From positions 1 to 7,153 of the forward strand of contig NZ_JAIWNS010000226.1 in NCBI RefSeq assembly GCF_020216685.1: a stretch of DNA of 7,153 nt, given 5' to 3'. Each line of letters begins with the position of its first letter. Positions within the stretch are counted from its first letter, which is position 1. Origin of the DNA: Methanospirillum hungatei. Its GTDB lineage: Archaea > Halobacteriota > Methanomicrobia > Methanomicrobiales > Methanospirillaceae. The notes under the pieces were generated by a model. That model had not been told where the DNA came from. It saw nothing but the letters and a program-made list of their open reading frames with translations, and did not search any database. The position numbers and the translations under genes are program-made. Of this stretch, positions 1 through 6,570 are shown in pieces.

Positions 1-111
1 GTCTGGGCCACTCATGCCAGGTCTTAACTGTCCGCTGCCAAATGCCTGGGAGAGTATCTTTCGCAATATATCTTCCATATTTTTAAAATCTTCAGGTGGG
101 GTATCATTCAT
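1..111 (-). CDS. N-terminal part of an unidentified protein (runs off the left edge); small heat-shock-like protein possible
   Basis: Thirty-seven codons are open from an ATG at 109-111 to position 1, so only the N-terminus is visible. It starts MNDTPPEDFKNMEDIL and continues RKILSQAFG, then a Gly/Pro-rich run ending MSGPD. An acidic start, a short amphipathic helix (about residues 9-24) and a flexible linker can be seen, with no catalytic motif. A GTGAG stretch at 122-126 lies about 10 nt before the ATG and is an acceptable ribosome-binding site, which supports this start. The layout (short helix, then a Gly/Pro linker ending near GPD) reminds me of the N-termini of archaeal Hsp20/alpha-crystallin proteins. 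The nearby Cdc48 gene would suit a chaperone, but this is a guess because the diagnostic beta-sandwich lies outside the window. I am fairly confident it is a gene and not confident of the product. Confidence 0.55.
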   Translation of the reverse strand, partial: MNDTPPEDFKNMEDILRKILSQAFGSGQLRPGMSGPD

Positions 112-140
112 ATGTAAAATTCTCACTTTAAGATAGGGTT

Positions 141-335
141 TTATCTCATATCAAGCTCCTCAGCAAGATTTTTGTGGTCGTGAAATTTTTTTATCTGACG
201 TTGGTATCCTGCTCCATTAAGGAAGGTTTCATTCTCATCAGTACTTTCTGGATTGACGGACCATAATCTGGCTAAAAAAGAATTTTTAGAGATTTTGTAT
301 GCAGATTCAGATCTCAGAGTATCCCAGTATGCAGG
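141..335 (-). pseudogene. Start-less 64-codon reading frame, probable C-terminal remnant of a decayed gene
   Basis: The minus strand is open from just after a TAG at 336-338 to a TAA at 141-143. The 64-residue translation has a natural protein-like composition, with stretches such as PAYWDTLRSESAYK, SFLARLWSVNPES and GYQRQIKKFHDHKNLAEEL. It has no ATG, GTG or TTG near its beginning; the only Met is the second-last residue. Upstream in the same frame, beyond TAG and a TAA at 345-347, another protein-like bit (DEVQVFFDSSIQE) appears, as expected of a gene broken by stop mutations. I do not recognise the family. Alternatives are a chance open frame (64 stop-free codons occur by chance in a few percent of frames) or an exotic start. 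It lies downstream of cdc48 on the same strand. Confidence 0.4.
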
Positions 336-546
336 CTATGGATATTACTCCTGTATGGATGAATCGAAGAAGACCTGCACTTCATCTTTCGGTTATCATG
401 AGATGGTATGAGAACTTCGCGCATAATCAGATATCAAAAATAGTACGGCTTATAAGGATCCTTTCGTACTTTCGAGAATACAATGAGATTTGAATCGAAA
501 TTCCTTCTGTAAAGATATTCTCTAGTACTGAAATATTCAGAGGATC
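336..546. other. Intergenic stretch after cdc48 with no supportable gene
   Basis: Both strands are interrupted by stops. On the minus strand, two short frames of about 35-40 codons begin next to the cdc48 stop. One continues the cdc48 frame for 39 codons after its TAG and ends in TGA at 427-429; the other ends in TGA a little earlier. Neither has a ribosome-binding site and a start codon. The small plus-strand frame at 299-493 is antisense to the 141-335 remnant and has no Shine-Dalgarno sequence. No strong T-tract terminator for the cdc48 operon is seen. The area may be the degraded upstream part of the remnant gene. Confidence 0.4.
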
Positions 547-2955
547 CTATTTTCCTAGGTCATCATTCTTCTTGTGGATACATTCATGTAAGAGATTCTC
601 AACTCTGCCAGTCAGTTCCTCAATACGAGTGAAATCTTTCTCTTCCCAGAATGTCATATCACGCAGTTTGCTGGCAGTGTGAATCAGATCTGACGTAAGT
701 TCGGTTACAAGACCCGCACGTTCAAACTGTTTTAAAATATATGCTGCACGGTGGAGTATCTGTTGTTTACTCCGCGGGTACAAAAGAGCCCAGGCACCTG
801 ATTCAAAAATTTCCAGATTCTTATTATCAAGTGTCCCTTGCATATGAGTTAATATCTCTTTGAGGTATCCGGTGGTTATCCGGGGTATATCTTCTGGCCT
901 TTTTGTCTTTGTGAACACGTCTTCAAGAAGATTCATCTTGACTTCCCTGACAAAGGCATGAATATCAGCCCCTACAAAATAATGCATCTCCCGGGCGATA
1001 GCATCATAATCGATGTTTTCATCCAAAAGAGCACCCAGGTCTTTTAAATAAATTTCCAGAATCGCCTTTCTTCCCTTCAGGTCAGGGGGTTTTATATAGA
1101 TATGCTTTTCAAGCCTTCCGGGCCGAAGTAATGCTGGGTCAAGCAGATCAGGTCGGTTTGTTGCCGCCATGATAACCACCCCGGAGAGTTCTTCAACCCC
1201 GTCCATCTCGGTAAGGATCTGTGATAACACACTCTCTCCGACCCGTGAGTTTGCATGCTGCTGGCCCCGTTGCTGGACAAGTGCATCTATCTCATCAAAA
1301 AAGATGATAGACGGTGCTGATTGGCGGGCTTTTCGAAATGCCTCCCGCACCTGTTTTTCCGATTCACCAACCCATTTAGATAACAGTTCAGGCCCTTTTA
1401 CCGAGATAAAGTTCATCCGGGATTTGGCAGCGACCGCCTTGGCAAGAAGGGTTTTTCCAGTCCCAGGAGGTCCGAAGAGCAGAATTCCTTTTGGTGGTTT
1501 TATCTTTAGTTTCTCAAATGCTTCCCGTCTGTGGACCGGCCATTCAATTATCTTTTCTATCTCATGCTTTTCAGCATCAAGACCCTCCACCATCTCCCAG
1601 GGAACTTCAGGAATTTCAATATATAATTCCCGCATTGCAGAGGGCTCAATCCCTTTTCTTGATTCCTGAAAGTCATGATTGGTGATCATCAATGAGTCGA
1701 TAATCTCTGCAGGGACCTCCTCATCCTCCTTCATCCGGCTCATGATGCCCCGTAATGCATGCATCGCCGCTTCCTTACAATGAAGTGCTATATCAGCCCC
1801 GACAAAACCATAACTGGTCTCTGCATAGTACTCAAGATCCACGTCATCTGCAAGGGGCATGGTCCTGGTGTGGACATGATAGATTTCAAGCCTCCCTATC
1901 CGGTCCGGAATCCCTATCTCGATCTCCCGGTCAAACCTCCCGCCCCGACGAAGAGCGGGATCAATCGAGTCAGGCATATTGGTTGCAGCAATGACAACCA
2001 CCTGGCCGCGGGAGGCAAGCCCATCCATCATAGTCAGGATCTGTGCGGTCACCCGTCGTTCAACTTCACCGGTGGTATCCTGCCGTTTCGTTGCAATGGA
2101 ATCTATCTCATCAATAAAGATAATAGATGGCGCTTTTTGTCTGGCTTCTTCAAAAATCTCTCGGATCTTCTTCTCCGAATCCCCATAATACCTGCTCATC
2201 ACTTCAGGACCGGATAATGGGATAAAATGGGCATCAACTTCACTTGCAACCGCCCGTGCAAGGAGGGTTTTTCCGGTACCGGGAGGCCCGTACAGGAGCA
2301 CTCCTTTTGGTGAGTCTATACCAAGACGTTCAAATATGCGTGGGTAGCGAAGGGGGATCTCCACCATCTCTCTGATAAGGCTGATTTCTCTTGAAAGACC
2401 ACCGATATCCTCATAATGGATAGATAACTCCTCACTCTTCTTCTCCTCAGTCTGGTACGGGGTATCATTCAGGATGACTTCGGTTGTAAATGTGACAACC
2501 CCGGTACCCCGGGGCTCAAGACTTGATACAATGAACGTGACGGTATTTCCAATAAGATCTATCCTGACAGTCTGGCCCTCAATCACCGGTCTTCCACGTA
2601 ATTTTTTTGCAAGGAGAACCTCAGGGTTATTGAGTGATATACTGGTAACCGGTTGCAGGATTACTTTTCTGACATCATGAACTGCAACACGTCTGACAAT
2701 AACCCGGTCATCAATACCACAACCGGCATTACTTCTAATCTCTCCATCAATTGCGATATCATTTCTGCCCTGAGTGGTGCTCTGAGAACTCCATGCTGCT
2801 GCAACTGCCCGCTTTCCACCAAGAATCTCGATAAATTCTCCATTTACAATGCCAAGAGCACGCATCACTGCCGGATGAATCCGTGCAAGGCCTTTCCCTG
2901 CATCCTCTTCGGCAGCACGACGGACTTCAAGTCGAATCCCTGATGTAGCAGTCAT
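547..2955 (-). CDS. cdc48: Cdc48/VAT-family AAA+ ATPase (p97-like unfoldase) with an extended C-terminus
   Basis: An 802-residue two-ring AAA+ protein, known in the family as a hexameric cytoplasmic unfoldase that threads proteins through its pore for degradation or complex disassembly. Domains (802-residue numbering): Cdc48 N-domain double-psi barrel about 5-91, second N-subdomain about 99-165, D1 about 175-420, D2 about 445-690. D1 has Walker A GPPGTGKT at 223-230, Walker B IIFIDEID at 278-285, pore-loop YYG at 256-258 and arginine-finger candidates R337/R340. D2 has GPPGTGKT at 495-502, IIFFDEID at 550-557, pore-loop WVG at 528-530 and R611/R614. Both ATPase sites look intact. A tail of about 90 residues (710-802) follows D2 and ends DDLGK, with no HbYX motif. 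I chose the ATG at 2953-2955 because it overlaps the preceding stop as ATGA and has AGGA 6 nt upstream (2962-2965). An in-frame GTG at 2971-2973 would add six residues but puts that site inside the coding region. It is the last gene of a three-gene operon. Confidence 0.97.
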   Translation of the reverse strand: MTATSGIRLEVRRAAEEDAGKGLARIHPAVMRALGIVNGEFIEILGGKRAVAAAWSSQSTTQGRNDIAIDGEIRSNAGCGIDDRVIVRRVAVHDVRKVILQPVTSISLNNPEVLLAKKLRGRPVIEGQTVRIDLIGNTVTFIVSSLEPRGTGVVTFTTEVILNDTPYQTEEKKSEELSIHYEDIGGLSREISLIREMVEIPLRYPRIFERLGIDSPKGVLLYGPPGTGKTLLARAVASEVDAHFIPLSGPEVMSRYYGDSEKKIREIFEEARQKAPSIIFIDEIDSIATKRQDTTGEVERRVTAQILTMMDGLASRGQVVVIAATNMPDSIDPALRRGGRFDREIEIGIPDRIGRLEIYHVHTRTMPLADDVDLEYYAETSYGFVGADIALHCKEAAMHALRGIMSRMKEDEEVPAEIIDSLMITNHDFQESRKGIEPSAMRELYIEIPEVPWEMVEGLDAEKHEIEKIIEWPVHRREAFEKLKIKPPKGILLFGPPGTGKTLLAKAVAAKSRMNFISVKGPELLSKWVGESEKQVREAFRKARQSAPSIIFFDEIDALVQQRGQQHANSRVGESVLSQILTEMDGVEELSGVVIMAATNRPDLLDPALLRPGRLEKHIYIKPPDLKGRKAILEIYLKDLGALLDENIDYDAIAREMHYFVGADIHAFVREVKMNLLEDVFTKTKRPEDIPRITTGYLKEILTHMQGTLDNKNLEIFESGAWALLYPRSKQQILHRAAYILKQFERAGLVTELTSDLIHTASKLRDMTFWEEKDFTRIEELTGRVENLLHECIHKKNDDLGK

Positions 2956-3527
2956 ATTTTTTCCTGAGAGCACCGATAGGTAGAAGTTTCAGTTACAATA
3001 ATATCCATCCTGATATCATGGTCCTGAACCGGAATGGCGGGGACCTCCTGAACTGAATAGGCAACCCCTATCTTTTTAATATGGGGATGTTCGGATAAAA
3101 AACGATCATAATATCCTGCCCCATACCCGATTCTCCCTCCTGATCTGTCAAATCCAAGCATCGGTATTATGGCACAGGTTACATGATGCGGATCTGCCGG
3201 AAGTTCAGAGTCTACAGGTTCCGGGACATGAAATGTACTTGGTTTGAGTACATCACGGGTATTGATGTATGATAAGCGAAGACCGATATCGTCTTCTTCA
3301 ATAATAGGGACGATGACTTTTCGTTCTTGATGAAGGAGATGATCAATAAACCATGCAGTCTCAACTTCCGGCTCTTTCGCACAATAAACCAGAACCGTCT
3401 CACAGGGATGAATAACCTGCGAGAGAGTTGCGCAAATCTGACGACTCATCTCCTTTCTGATATCTTCAGGAATATTCCATCTCCGTTCCCGAAGATCAGA
3501 CCGGATAGCTTCCTTTTGTGCCAGCAT
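2952..3527 (-). CDS. 5-formyltetrahydrofolate cyclo-ligase (MTHFS) family protein
   Basis: A 191-residue protein of the usual size for this family, which uses ATP to convert 5-formyl-tetrahydrofolate to 5,10-methenyl-tetrahydrofolate in the cytoplasm. Family marks are the N-terminal basic helix KEAIRSDLRERR (5-16), the strand VLVYCAKEPEVET, the hallmark GGRIGYGAGYYDRFL (130-144, nucleotide-binding loop plus YYDR), and a late HDIRMDIIVTE segment. In methanogens the main one-carbon carrier is tetrahydromethanopterin, so the real substrate may be a formylated pterin of that type or residual folate; this is inference. The start is the ATG at 3525-3527. An AGGT at 3537-3540, overlapping the stop codon of the gene upstream, sits 9 nt before it, and the helix normally found at the family N-terminus begins there. 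A longer reading to 3572 would add 15 unrelated residues. Its TGA overlaps the cdc48 ATG, so translation is probably coupled. Confidence 0.9.
   Translation of the reverse strand: MLAQKEAIRSDLRERRWNIPEDIRKEMSRQICATLSQVIHPCETVLVYCAKEPEVETAWFIDHLLHQERKVIVPIIEEDDIGLRLSYINTRDVLKPSTFHVPEPVDSELPADPHHVTCAIIPMLGFDRSGGRIGYGAGYYDRFLSEHPHIKKIGVAYSVQEVPAIPVQDHDIRMDIIVTETSTYRCSQEKI
2962..2965 (-). promoter_or_regulatory. Ribosome-binding site deciding the cdc48 start
   Basis: AGGA on the minus strand lies 6 nt before the ATG at 2953-2955, inside the end of the cyclo-ligase gene. It favours that ATG over the GTG 18 nt further upstream. Confidence 0.6.
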
Positions 3528-3534
3528 ATTACGA

Positions 3535-4596
3535 TTACCTGATATACTCCCAGATTGCAAATACCAGTTCAACGGAGATAAGTATGATAATTATCCATTC
3601 GAGAAAGTTTGAATGCTGAATTCGGACTTCATCAGAAAGCATAGAGTAATTTTCCTGAATCACATCAATCTTGCGGTTTACACTATCACTCCAGAGCTGA
3701 CTTCGCAATACCTTCAGGGCAGTTGCATACACTCTGGCATAATAGACATCTTCAGTCACTTTTATGAGGTTATTTACTTTTTCGGTAATTTCAGAAACTT
3801 CTGCATGGATTTCCATCAGATCAGACATGATCTGATGATACACCCGCATCCGGCTGAGCCATGTAAGCCTGTCAGCACGTTCGATATCCTGATACATCTT
3901 CTCCATCTTATTGGAGAGTTCCTGATCATAGTACCGAAGTTCAAATACCTGTACATTTGCATATTCTATGAGATCAAACAGGTCAGTCGGGATTTCTGGA
4001 TTTTTTAACAGAGCAGCGTTCCATGAAAGAATGGTGAGATCTTCTTTAGTATAACTCAAACTATTCTTCAAAATTTCCTCTCTCATCTGATGAGAGAACC
4101 GGGTTTTCTCACCAAGGAGAAGGACCGCGGGATCTATGAGTTCTTCAGGGTTATTCGTGAAATATATAATATAATCTTCATAAAACGTATCATCGATCGC
4201 GATATCAGAGATATGAGGCCGGAGTATCTCTTTCAGGGTATGTAAATAAGATGAGAAGAGATCTGATATTAACTCCTCATTGGCAAAAGAAAGCCCTATT
4301 TCTTCAAAGATTCCTTCATCCTTATCAGATGATTCATACACAAAACAAAGACTAATTGCCCCGATATCATAAATCCTCGCAGAAACCAACAGATCATACC
4401 GCACTCCGTTTATGGTAACATCAGTCGGATGCATCCGAAGGAGGAGCGGAGGTTCCTCTATCCTGATGGATTTTGGTTTTATCCTCTGAAAGTTCGCACG
4501 GGCCGTATAATAACTCCTGGCGAGGGCAGTCTCGAGAAGATTGATGTCAATCTCCTTTCCAACATCATATATTCGGAAAAAGCGAATTGCATCCAT
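3535..4596 (-). CDS. Tail-anchored coiled-coil membrane protein with RMND1/DUF155-like features
   Basis: 353 residues, function unknown. There is no signal peptide. The N-terminal two thirds are soluble mixed alpha/beta, including RIEEPPLLLR (45-54) and a strand pair around VRYDLLVSARIYDIGAISL. The middle has a conserved-looking block with ILSWNAALLKNPE (189-201) and VQVFELRYYDQEL (215-227). Long helices with coiled-coil character follow (about 225-325). One hydrophobic segment, EWIIIILISVELVFAIWEY (333-351), lies at the very C-terminus and predicts a tail anchor with the bulk of the protein in the cytoplasm. The block-helices-LEW-TM order resembles the RMND1/Sif2 (DUF155) family, whose tail also carries a LEWxII-type membrane segment. 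I recognise the layout but cannot prove membership. The ATG at 4594-4596 is preceded by a strong AAGGAG. It is the first gene of the operon, and its TAA is 7 nt before the cyclo-ligase ATG. Confidence 0.85.
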   Translation of the reverse strand: MDAIRFFRIYDVGKEIDINLLETALARSYYTARANFQRIKPKSIRIEEPPLLLRMHPTDVTINGVRYDLLVSARIYDIGAISLCFVYESSDKDEGIFEEIGLSFANEELISDLFSSYLHTLKEILRPHISDIAIDDTFYEDYIIYFTNNPEELIDPAVLLLGEKTRFSHQMREEILKNSLSYTKEDLTILSWNAALLKNPEIPTDLFDLIEYANVQVFELRYYDQELSNKMEKMYQDIERADRLTWLSRMRVYHQIMSDLMEIHAEVSEITEKVNNLIKVTEDVYYARVYATALKVLRSQLWSDSVNRKIDVIQENYSMLSDEVRIQHSNFLEWIIIILISVELVFAIWEYIR

Positions 4597-4605
4597 CTAC
4601 CTATA

Positions 4606-4611
4606 CTCCTT
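4606..4611 (-). promoter_or_regulatory. Strong Shine-Dalgarno sequence for the operon's first gene
   Basis: AAGGAG on the minus strand lies 9 nt before the ATG at 4594-4596. It is the best match to the archaeal 16S rRNA tail in the window and fixes the start of the membrane-anchored protein. Confidence 0.75.
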
Positions 4612-4661
4612 ATGAAAACATTGATGAAAAATATACTGATACATACATTCGGCAAGATCTT

Positions 4662-4676
4662 CCTGATGGTATCAGG
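4662..4676. promoter_or_regulatory. 15-bp palindrome in the divergent control region
   Basis: CCTGAT-GGT-ATCAGG is a perfect 6-bp inverted repeat around 3 nt. Its right arm also pairs with an upstream CTGATAC at 4636-4642, forming a 7-bp inverted repeat with GTATCAG at 4669-4675. It lies between the two divergent genes and may be an operator, or a hairpin in the 5' leader of the minus-strand operon if transcription starts near 4690. No known regulator site is recognised. Confidence 0.35.
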
Positions 4677-4699
4677 TACAGTTCTCCATGTTAGATCCG

Positions 4700-4729
4700 T
4701 TCTGATAGTTTAATATAATAATATCAGAA
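4700..4729. promoter_or_regulatory. 8-bp inverted repeat framing an AT-rich promoter box
   Basis: TTCTGATA (4700-4707) and TATCAGAA (4722-4729) are perfect inverted copies separated by 14 nt of A/T-rich DNA that contains the likely TATA box. Arms on either side of a TATA box would let a dimeric repressor compete with TBP, or they may be a positive site. The same CTGATA core occurs at 4636 and, inverted, at 4670-4675. The placement between divergent genes is visible in the sequence; the regulatory role is inferred. Confidence 0.45.
4710..4717 (+). promoter_or_regulatory. TATA box candidate for the BofA-like gene
   Basis: TTAATATA is centred about 26 nt before the ATG at 4740. With the usual archaeal spacing, transcription would start at or next to the ATG. 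This gives a leaderless mRNA, in keeping with the absence of a Shine-Dalgarno sequence before that ATG. Read on the minus strand, the same A/T stretch could serve the operon, with a start near 4690 and a leader of roughly 95 nt. A second minus-strand candidate, TATATTTT at 4628-4635, seems too close, because it would start transcription at the ribosome-binding site. Confidence 0.45.
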
Positions 4730-4739
4730 GAAAGAATGT

Positions 4740-5000
4740 ATGATTGGTACACTCATCCTTATCATCCTGTGTCTGATAGTGCTGGCCGTACTCTGGCACC
4801 TCTTGCAAAATATTGTCAAATTAGTCATTAACTCCATCCTTGGGCTCCTTTTACTTGGAATCGTTAAATTCCTTAATATATTTCCCCTGTTCGGGTTTCC
4901 GGATATTGAAATAGGATGGATTGCAGTGATCGTATGTGCAATCGCAGGGATACCTGGTGCTATCCTCCTTATGATCCTTCATCTGTTTGGTCTGGCATAA
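4740..5000 (+). CDS. BofA-like small integral membrane protein
   Basis: 86 residues, almost wholly hydrophobic, with three probable membrane segments (about 2-20, 25-48 and 59-83). The segment NSILGLLLLG (31-40) and the C-terminal AGIPGAILLMIL (69-80) match the pattern of the BofA family (pro-sigma-K processing inhibitor in Bacillus), where a conserved N-x-x-x-G and a GIPG turn lie in the membrane. Archaea neither sporulate nor have sigma-K, so the bacterial role cannot apply; a link to a membrane protease or some other membrane function is possible but unproven. No Shine-Dalgarno sequence is present, and a leaderless transcript from the TATA-like box at 4710-4717 is likely. It is divergent from the cdc48 operon across 143 nt and convergent with the secreted-protein gene. 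Confidence 0.8.
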   Translation: MIGTLILIILCLIVLAVLWHLLQNIVKLVINSILGLLLLGIVKFLNIFPLFGFPDIEIGWIAVIVCAIAGIPGAILLMILHLFGLA

Positions 5001-5018
5001 TCTTTTTTTTATTTTATC
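5001..5018 (+). terminator. T-rich transcription terminator after the BofA-like gene
   Basis: Directly after the TAA at 4998-5000 comes a tract dominated by T (nine T in a row from 5002, then ATTTTAT). This is the typical oligo-T terminator of Euryarchaeota and needs no stem-loop. It overlaps the end of the convergent minus-strand gene, whose stop is at 5009-5011. Confidence 0.65.
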
Positions 5019-6550
5019 ACAGGAATTACCAGTATCGGTGAATGAATGGTAACTCCATCGTGATTATCCGCAGTTGCTTTGAAGTACAGATACCCTTCCT
5101 TTTCAGGCAAAAATGGAATGGTAATCTCTTCAGAAGGTATAACAGGAGAAATCTCATCATAAAGATTCCAGTCAATACTGTTTGTAGAAGAGTATATCAA
5201 AAGATGCAGAGTATCAGCATCTATGCTGTCAAAACCAGACAATATAAGAGATATGGTCCCTTCTTCTAAAACCCGTGCCGGAACAGGGGCTGCATTAATA
5301 AGTATCTGACGGGGAGAAGACTCTAAAACGTCCATGACTTCGTCAGATTCCTCATCAAGTGGAGTGACCGTAAGAGGAAGCACATTTGAATATACTGTAG
5401 GTGTGGTCAGGTTCCCCTCTCTTTTCACTGCGAGCACATACATCCCTGGGGTAAATGGTGCGGGAACCATACATTCAAAGAATCCGTATCTATTTGTCAG
5501 TATTTTACTGCTGTTCTGATACTGATCCCAGACTTTCCCACCAAAATTATACCATACAAGATCCAGTGTCGATAAAAATCCTGGTTCTCCCTCCTTTTTA
5601 CAATACCATCCGTAGAGGGTGATATTTTGCAAAGATTGGACAGATGTATTATCAATAAATACGTCAATCGTTTCAGAAGGGTGGACAATCCTGGGAGGGG
5701 GGTTCATCCCGGTATCAGATGGGACAAGAAATACCGTGTCAGACAGGTATTCCGGTTCATTCCTGTTCTTCTGGTAGTGAAGTGAAAAGAAGAGAGGGTC
5801 AGGGGCTGTCAGATGAAATGTGGCATTCATTGTCCCGTCTTTTCTCGTCTGATATAGTACCGGCTCTCCGGTACATGACAATCCGACTTCAGGTACAAGT
5901 GAGACTTTTGCATATGCAATCGGATTCTCTTTTATACTGACCTGTCCAGAGAACGATATATCTTGTCCGGATATAAATTCAGTTGTATTGGATGTGAGTT
6001 GTACAATAATTTCCTCTTCCTTATCGGAATCTGACGCCTTCTGATTACCAGTGCCGGGATGCCTCTCATCAGGTTCGAAAAATGTTGTACTATCAGACTG
6101 GATGCAGGTAATTTCCAGTCTCTCACTTTTCATAATGTTCGTATTTATCTCCTGATCTGGTCTGTATGTTGCCTGGTAGGAATATATTCCAGGTTCAGTC
6201 AGGATATCTGTAATCCCATATATCCCTGATTCATCGGTACTTGTATTCAGATATGTAACTTCAGAGCTGCTGTTTCTCCGTTCAATAACAATATCAGAAC
6301 CTGATAACGGGCCGAAAATTCCTTTCAGAATTCCGGAAAGAACAATCTCATCACCAGGGTTTCTAAAATACTGGTCAGGTTCTATGGTCAGAGTGAGTGC
6401 TGCTCCAATGGTGTAATCCTTATCTTCACCAATTGCAAGGATCTCCTTCCATTGTTCATGAGTATATTGAGAAGCGGCACATGCATTAGAGATTGCACAG
6501 AATACCAGCACAATAAAACAAGCGATTTGGAAAAAATGTATCCCTTTCAT
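5009..6550 (-). CDS. Exported beta-sandwich (Ig-like repeat) protein of unknown function
   Basis: 513 residues. A signal peptide is clear: Met-Lys, a hydrophobic core FFQIACFIVLVFCAI, then SNACAAS with likely cleavage near residue 26. There is no second membrane segment and no C-terminal anchor, so release or non-covalent attachment outside the cell is likely. Four beta-rich segments of about 80 residues resemble Ig-like or carboxypeptidase-regulatory-like folds: about 53-132, 181-262, 294-396 and 413-512. The first has DESGIYGITDILTEPGIYSY and the third NRYGFFECMVPAPFTPGMY, both typical of a 'new state, then result' beta-sandwich. An acidic linker (about 155-180) separates the first two. Eight N-x-S/T sequons suggest surface N-glycosylation. 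No enzyme motif is visible. The ATG at 6548-6550 has GGTG 5 nt upstream (6556-6559). The TPR gene ends 20 nt upstream on the same strand, so the two are probably co-transcribed. Confidence 0.88.
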   Translation of the reverse strand: MKGIHFFQIACFIVLVFCAISNACAASQYTHEQWKEILAIGEDKDYTIGAALTLTIEPDQYFRNPGDEIVLSGILKGIFGPLSGSDIVIERRNSSSEVTYLNTSTDESGIYGITDILTEPGIYSYQATYRPDQEINTNIMKSERLEITCIQSDSTTFFEPDERHPGTGNQKASDSDKEEEIIVQLTSNTTEFISGQDISFSGQVSIKENPIAYAKVSLVPEVGLSCTGEPVLYQTRKDGTMNATFHLTAPDPLFFSLHYQKNRNEPEYLSDTVFLVPSDTGMNPPPRIVHPSETIDVFIDNTSVQSLQNITLYGWYCKKEGEPGFLSTLDLVWYNFGGKVWDQYQNSSKILTNRYGFFECMVPAPFTPGMYVLAVKREGNLTTPTVYSNVLPLTVTPLDEESDEVMDVLESSPRQILINAAPVPARVLEEGTISLILSGFDSIDADTLHLLIYSSTNSIDWNLYDEISPVIPSEEITIPFLPEKEGYLYFKATADNHDGVTIHSPILVIPVIK

Positions 6551-6570
6551 ACAGACACCAAAATATCCGG

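Noticed and set aside
131..146. AGATA/TATCT hairpin beside the left-edge gene, considered as a terminator or regulator
   Set aside because: Only a 5-bp A/T-rich stem with no T-tract on the relevant strand.
299..493. 64-residue plus-strand frame
   Set aside because: No ribosome-binding site, unnatural composition, and antisense to the better-looking minus-strand remnant.
427..549. The cdc48 frame stays open for 39 codons after its TAG stop, raising read-through or pyrrolysine at the amber codon
   Set aside because: A 39-codon open stretch occurs by chance in roughly one frame in six, the likely host group is not known for pyrrolysine use, and no PYLIS-like signal is seen. The tail is already longer than in typical homologues.
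1169..1669. 166-residue plus-strand frame opposite the cdc48 D2 domain
   Set aside because: Ser/Pro/Arg-rich shadow of a highly conserved AAA domain on the other strand, with no start signals.
1759..2217. 152-residue plus-strand frame opposite the cdc48 D1 domain
   Set aside because: Another antisense shadow; the real coding signal with Walker motifs is on the minus strand.
2956..2973. GTG start adding six residues to Cdc48
   Set aside because: The AGGA ribosome-binding site lies inside this extension and the downstream ATG forms the ATGA overlap.
3528..3572. Longer start for the cyclo-ligase overlapping the membrane-protein gene
   Set aside because: Adds 15 residues unlike the family and overlaps the upstream gene's end; the ATG at 3525-3527 has a suitable AGGT.
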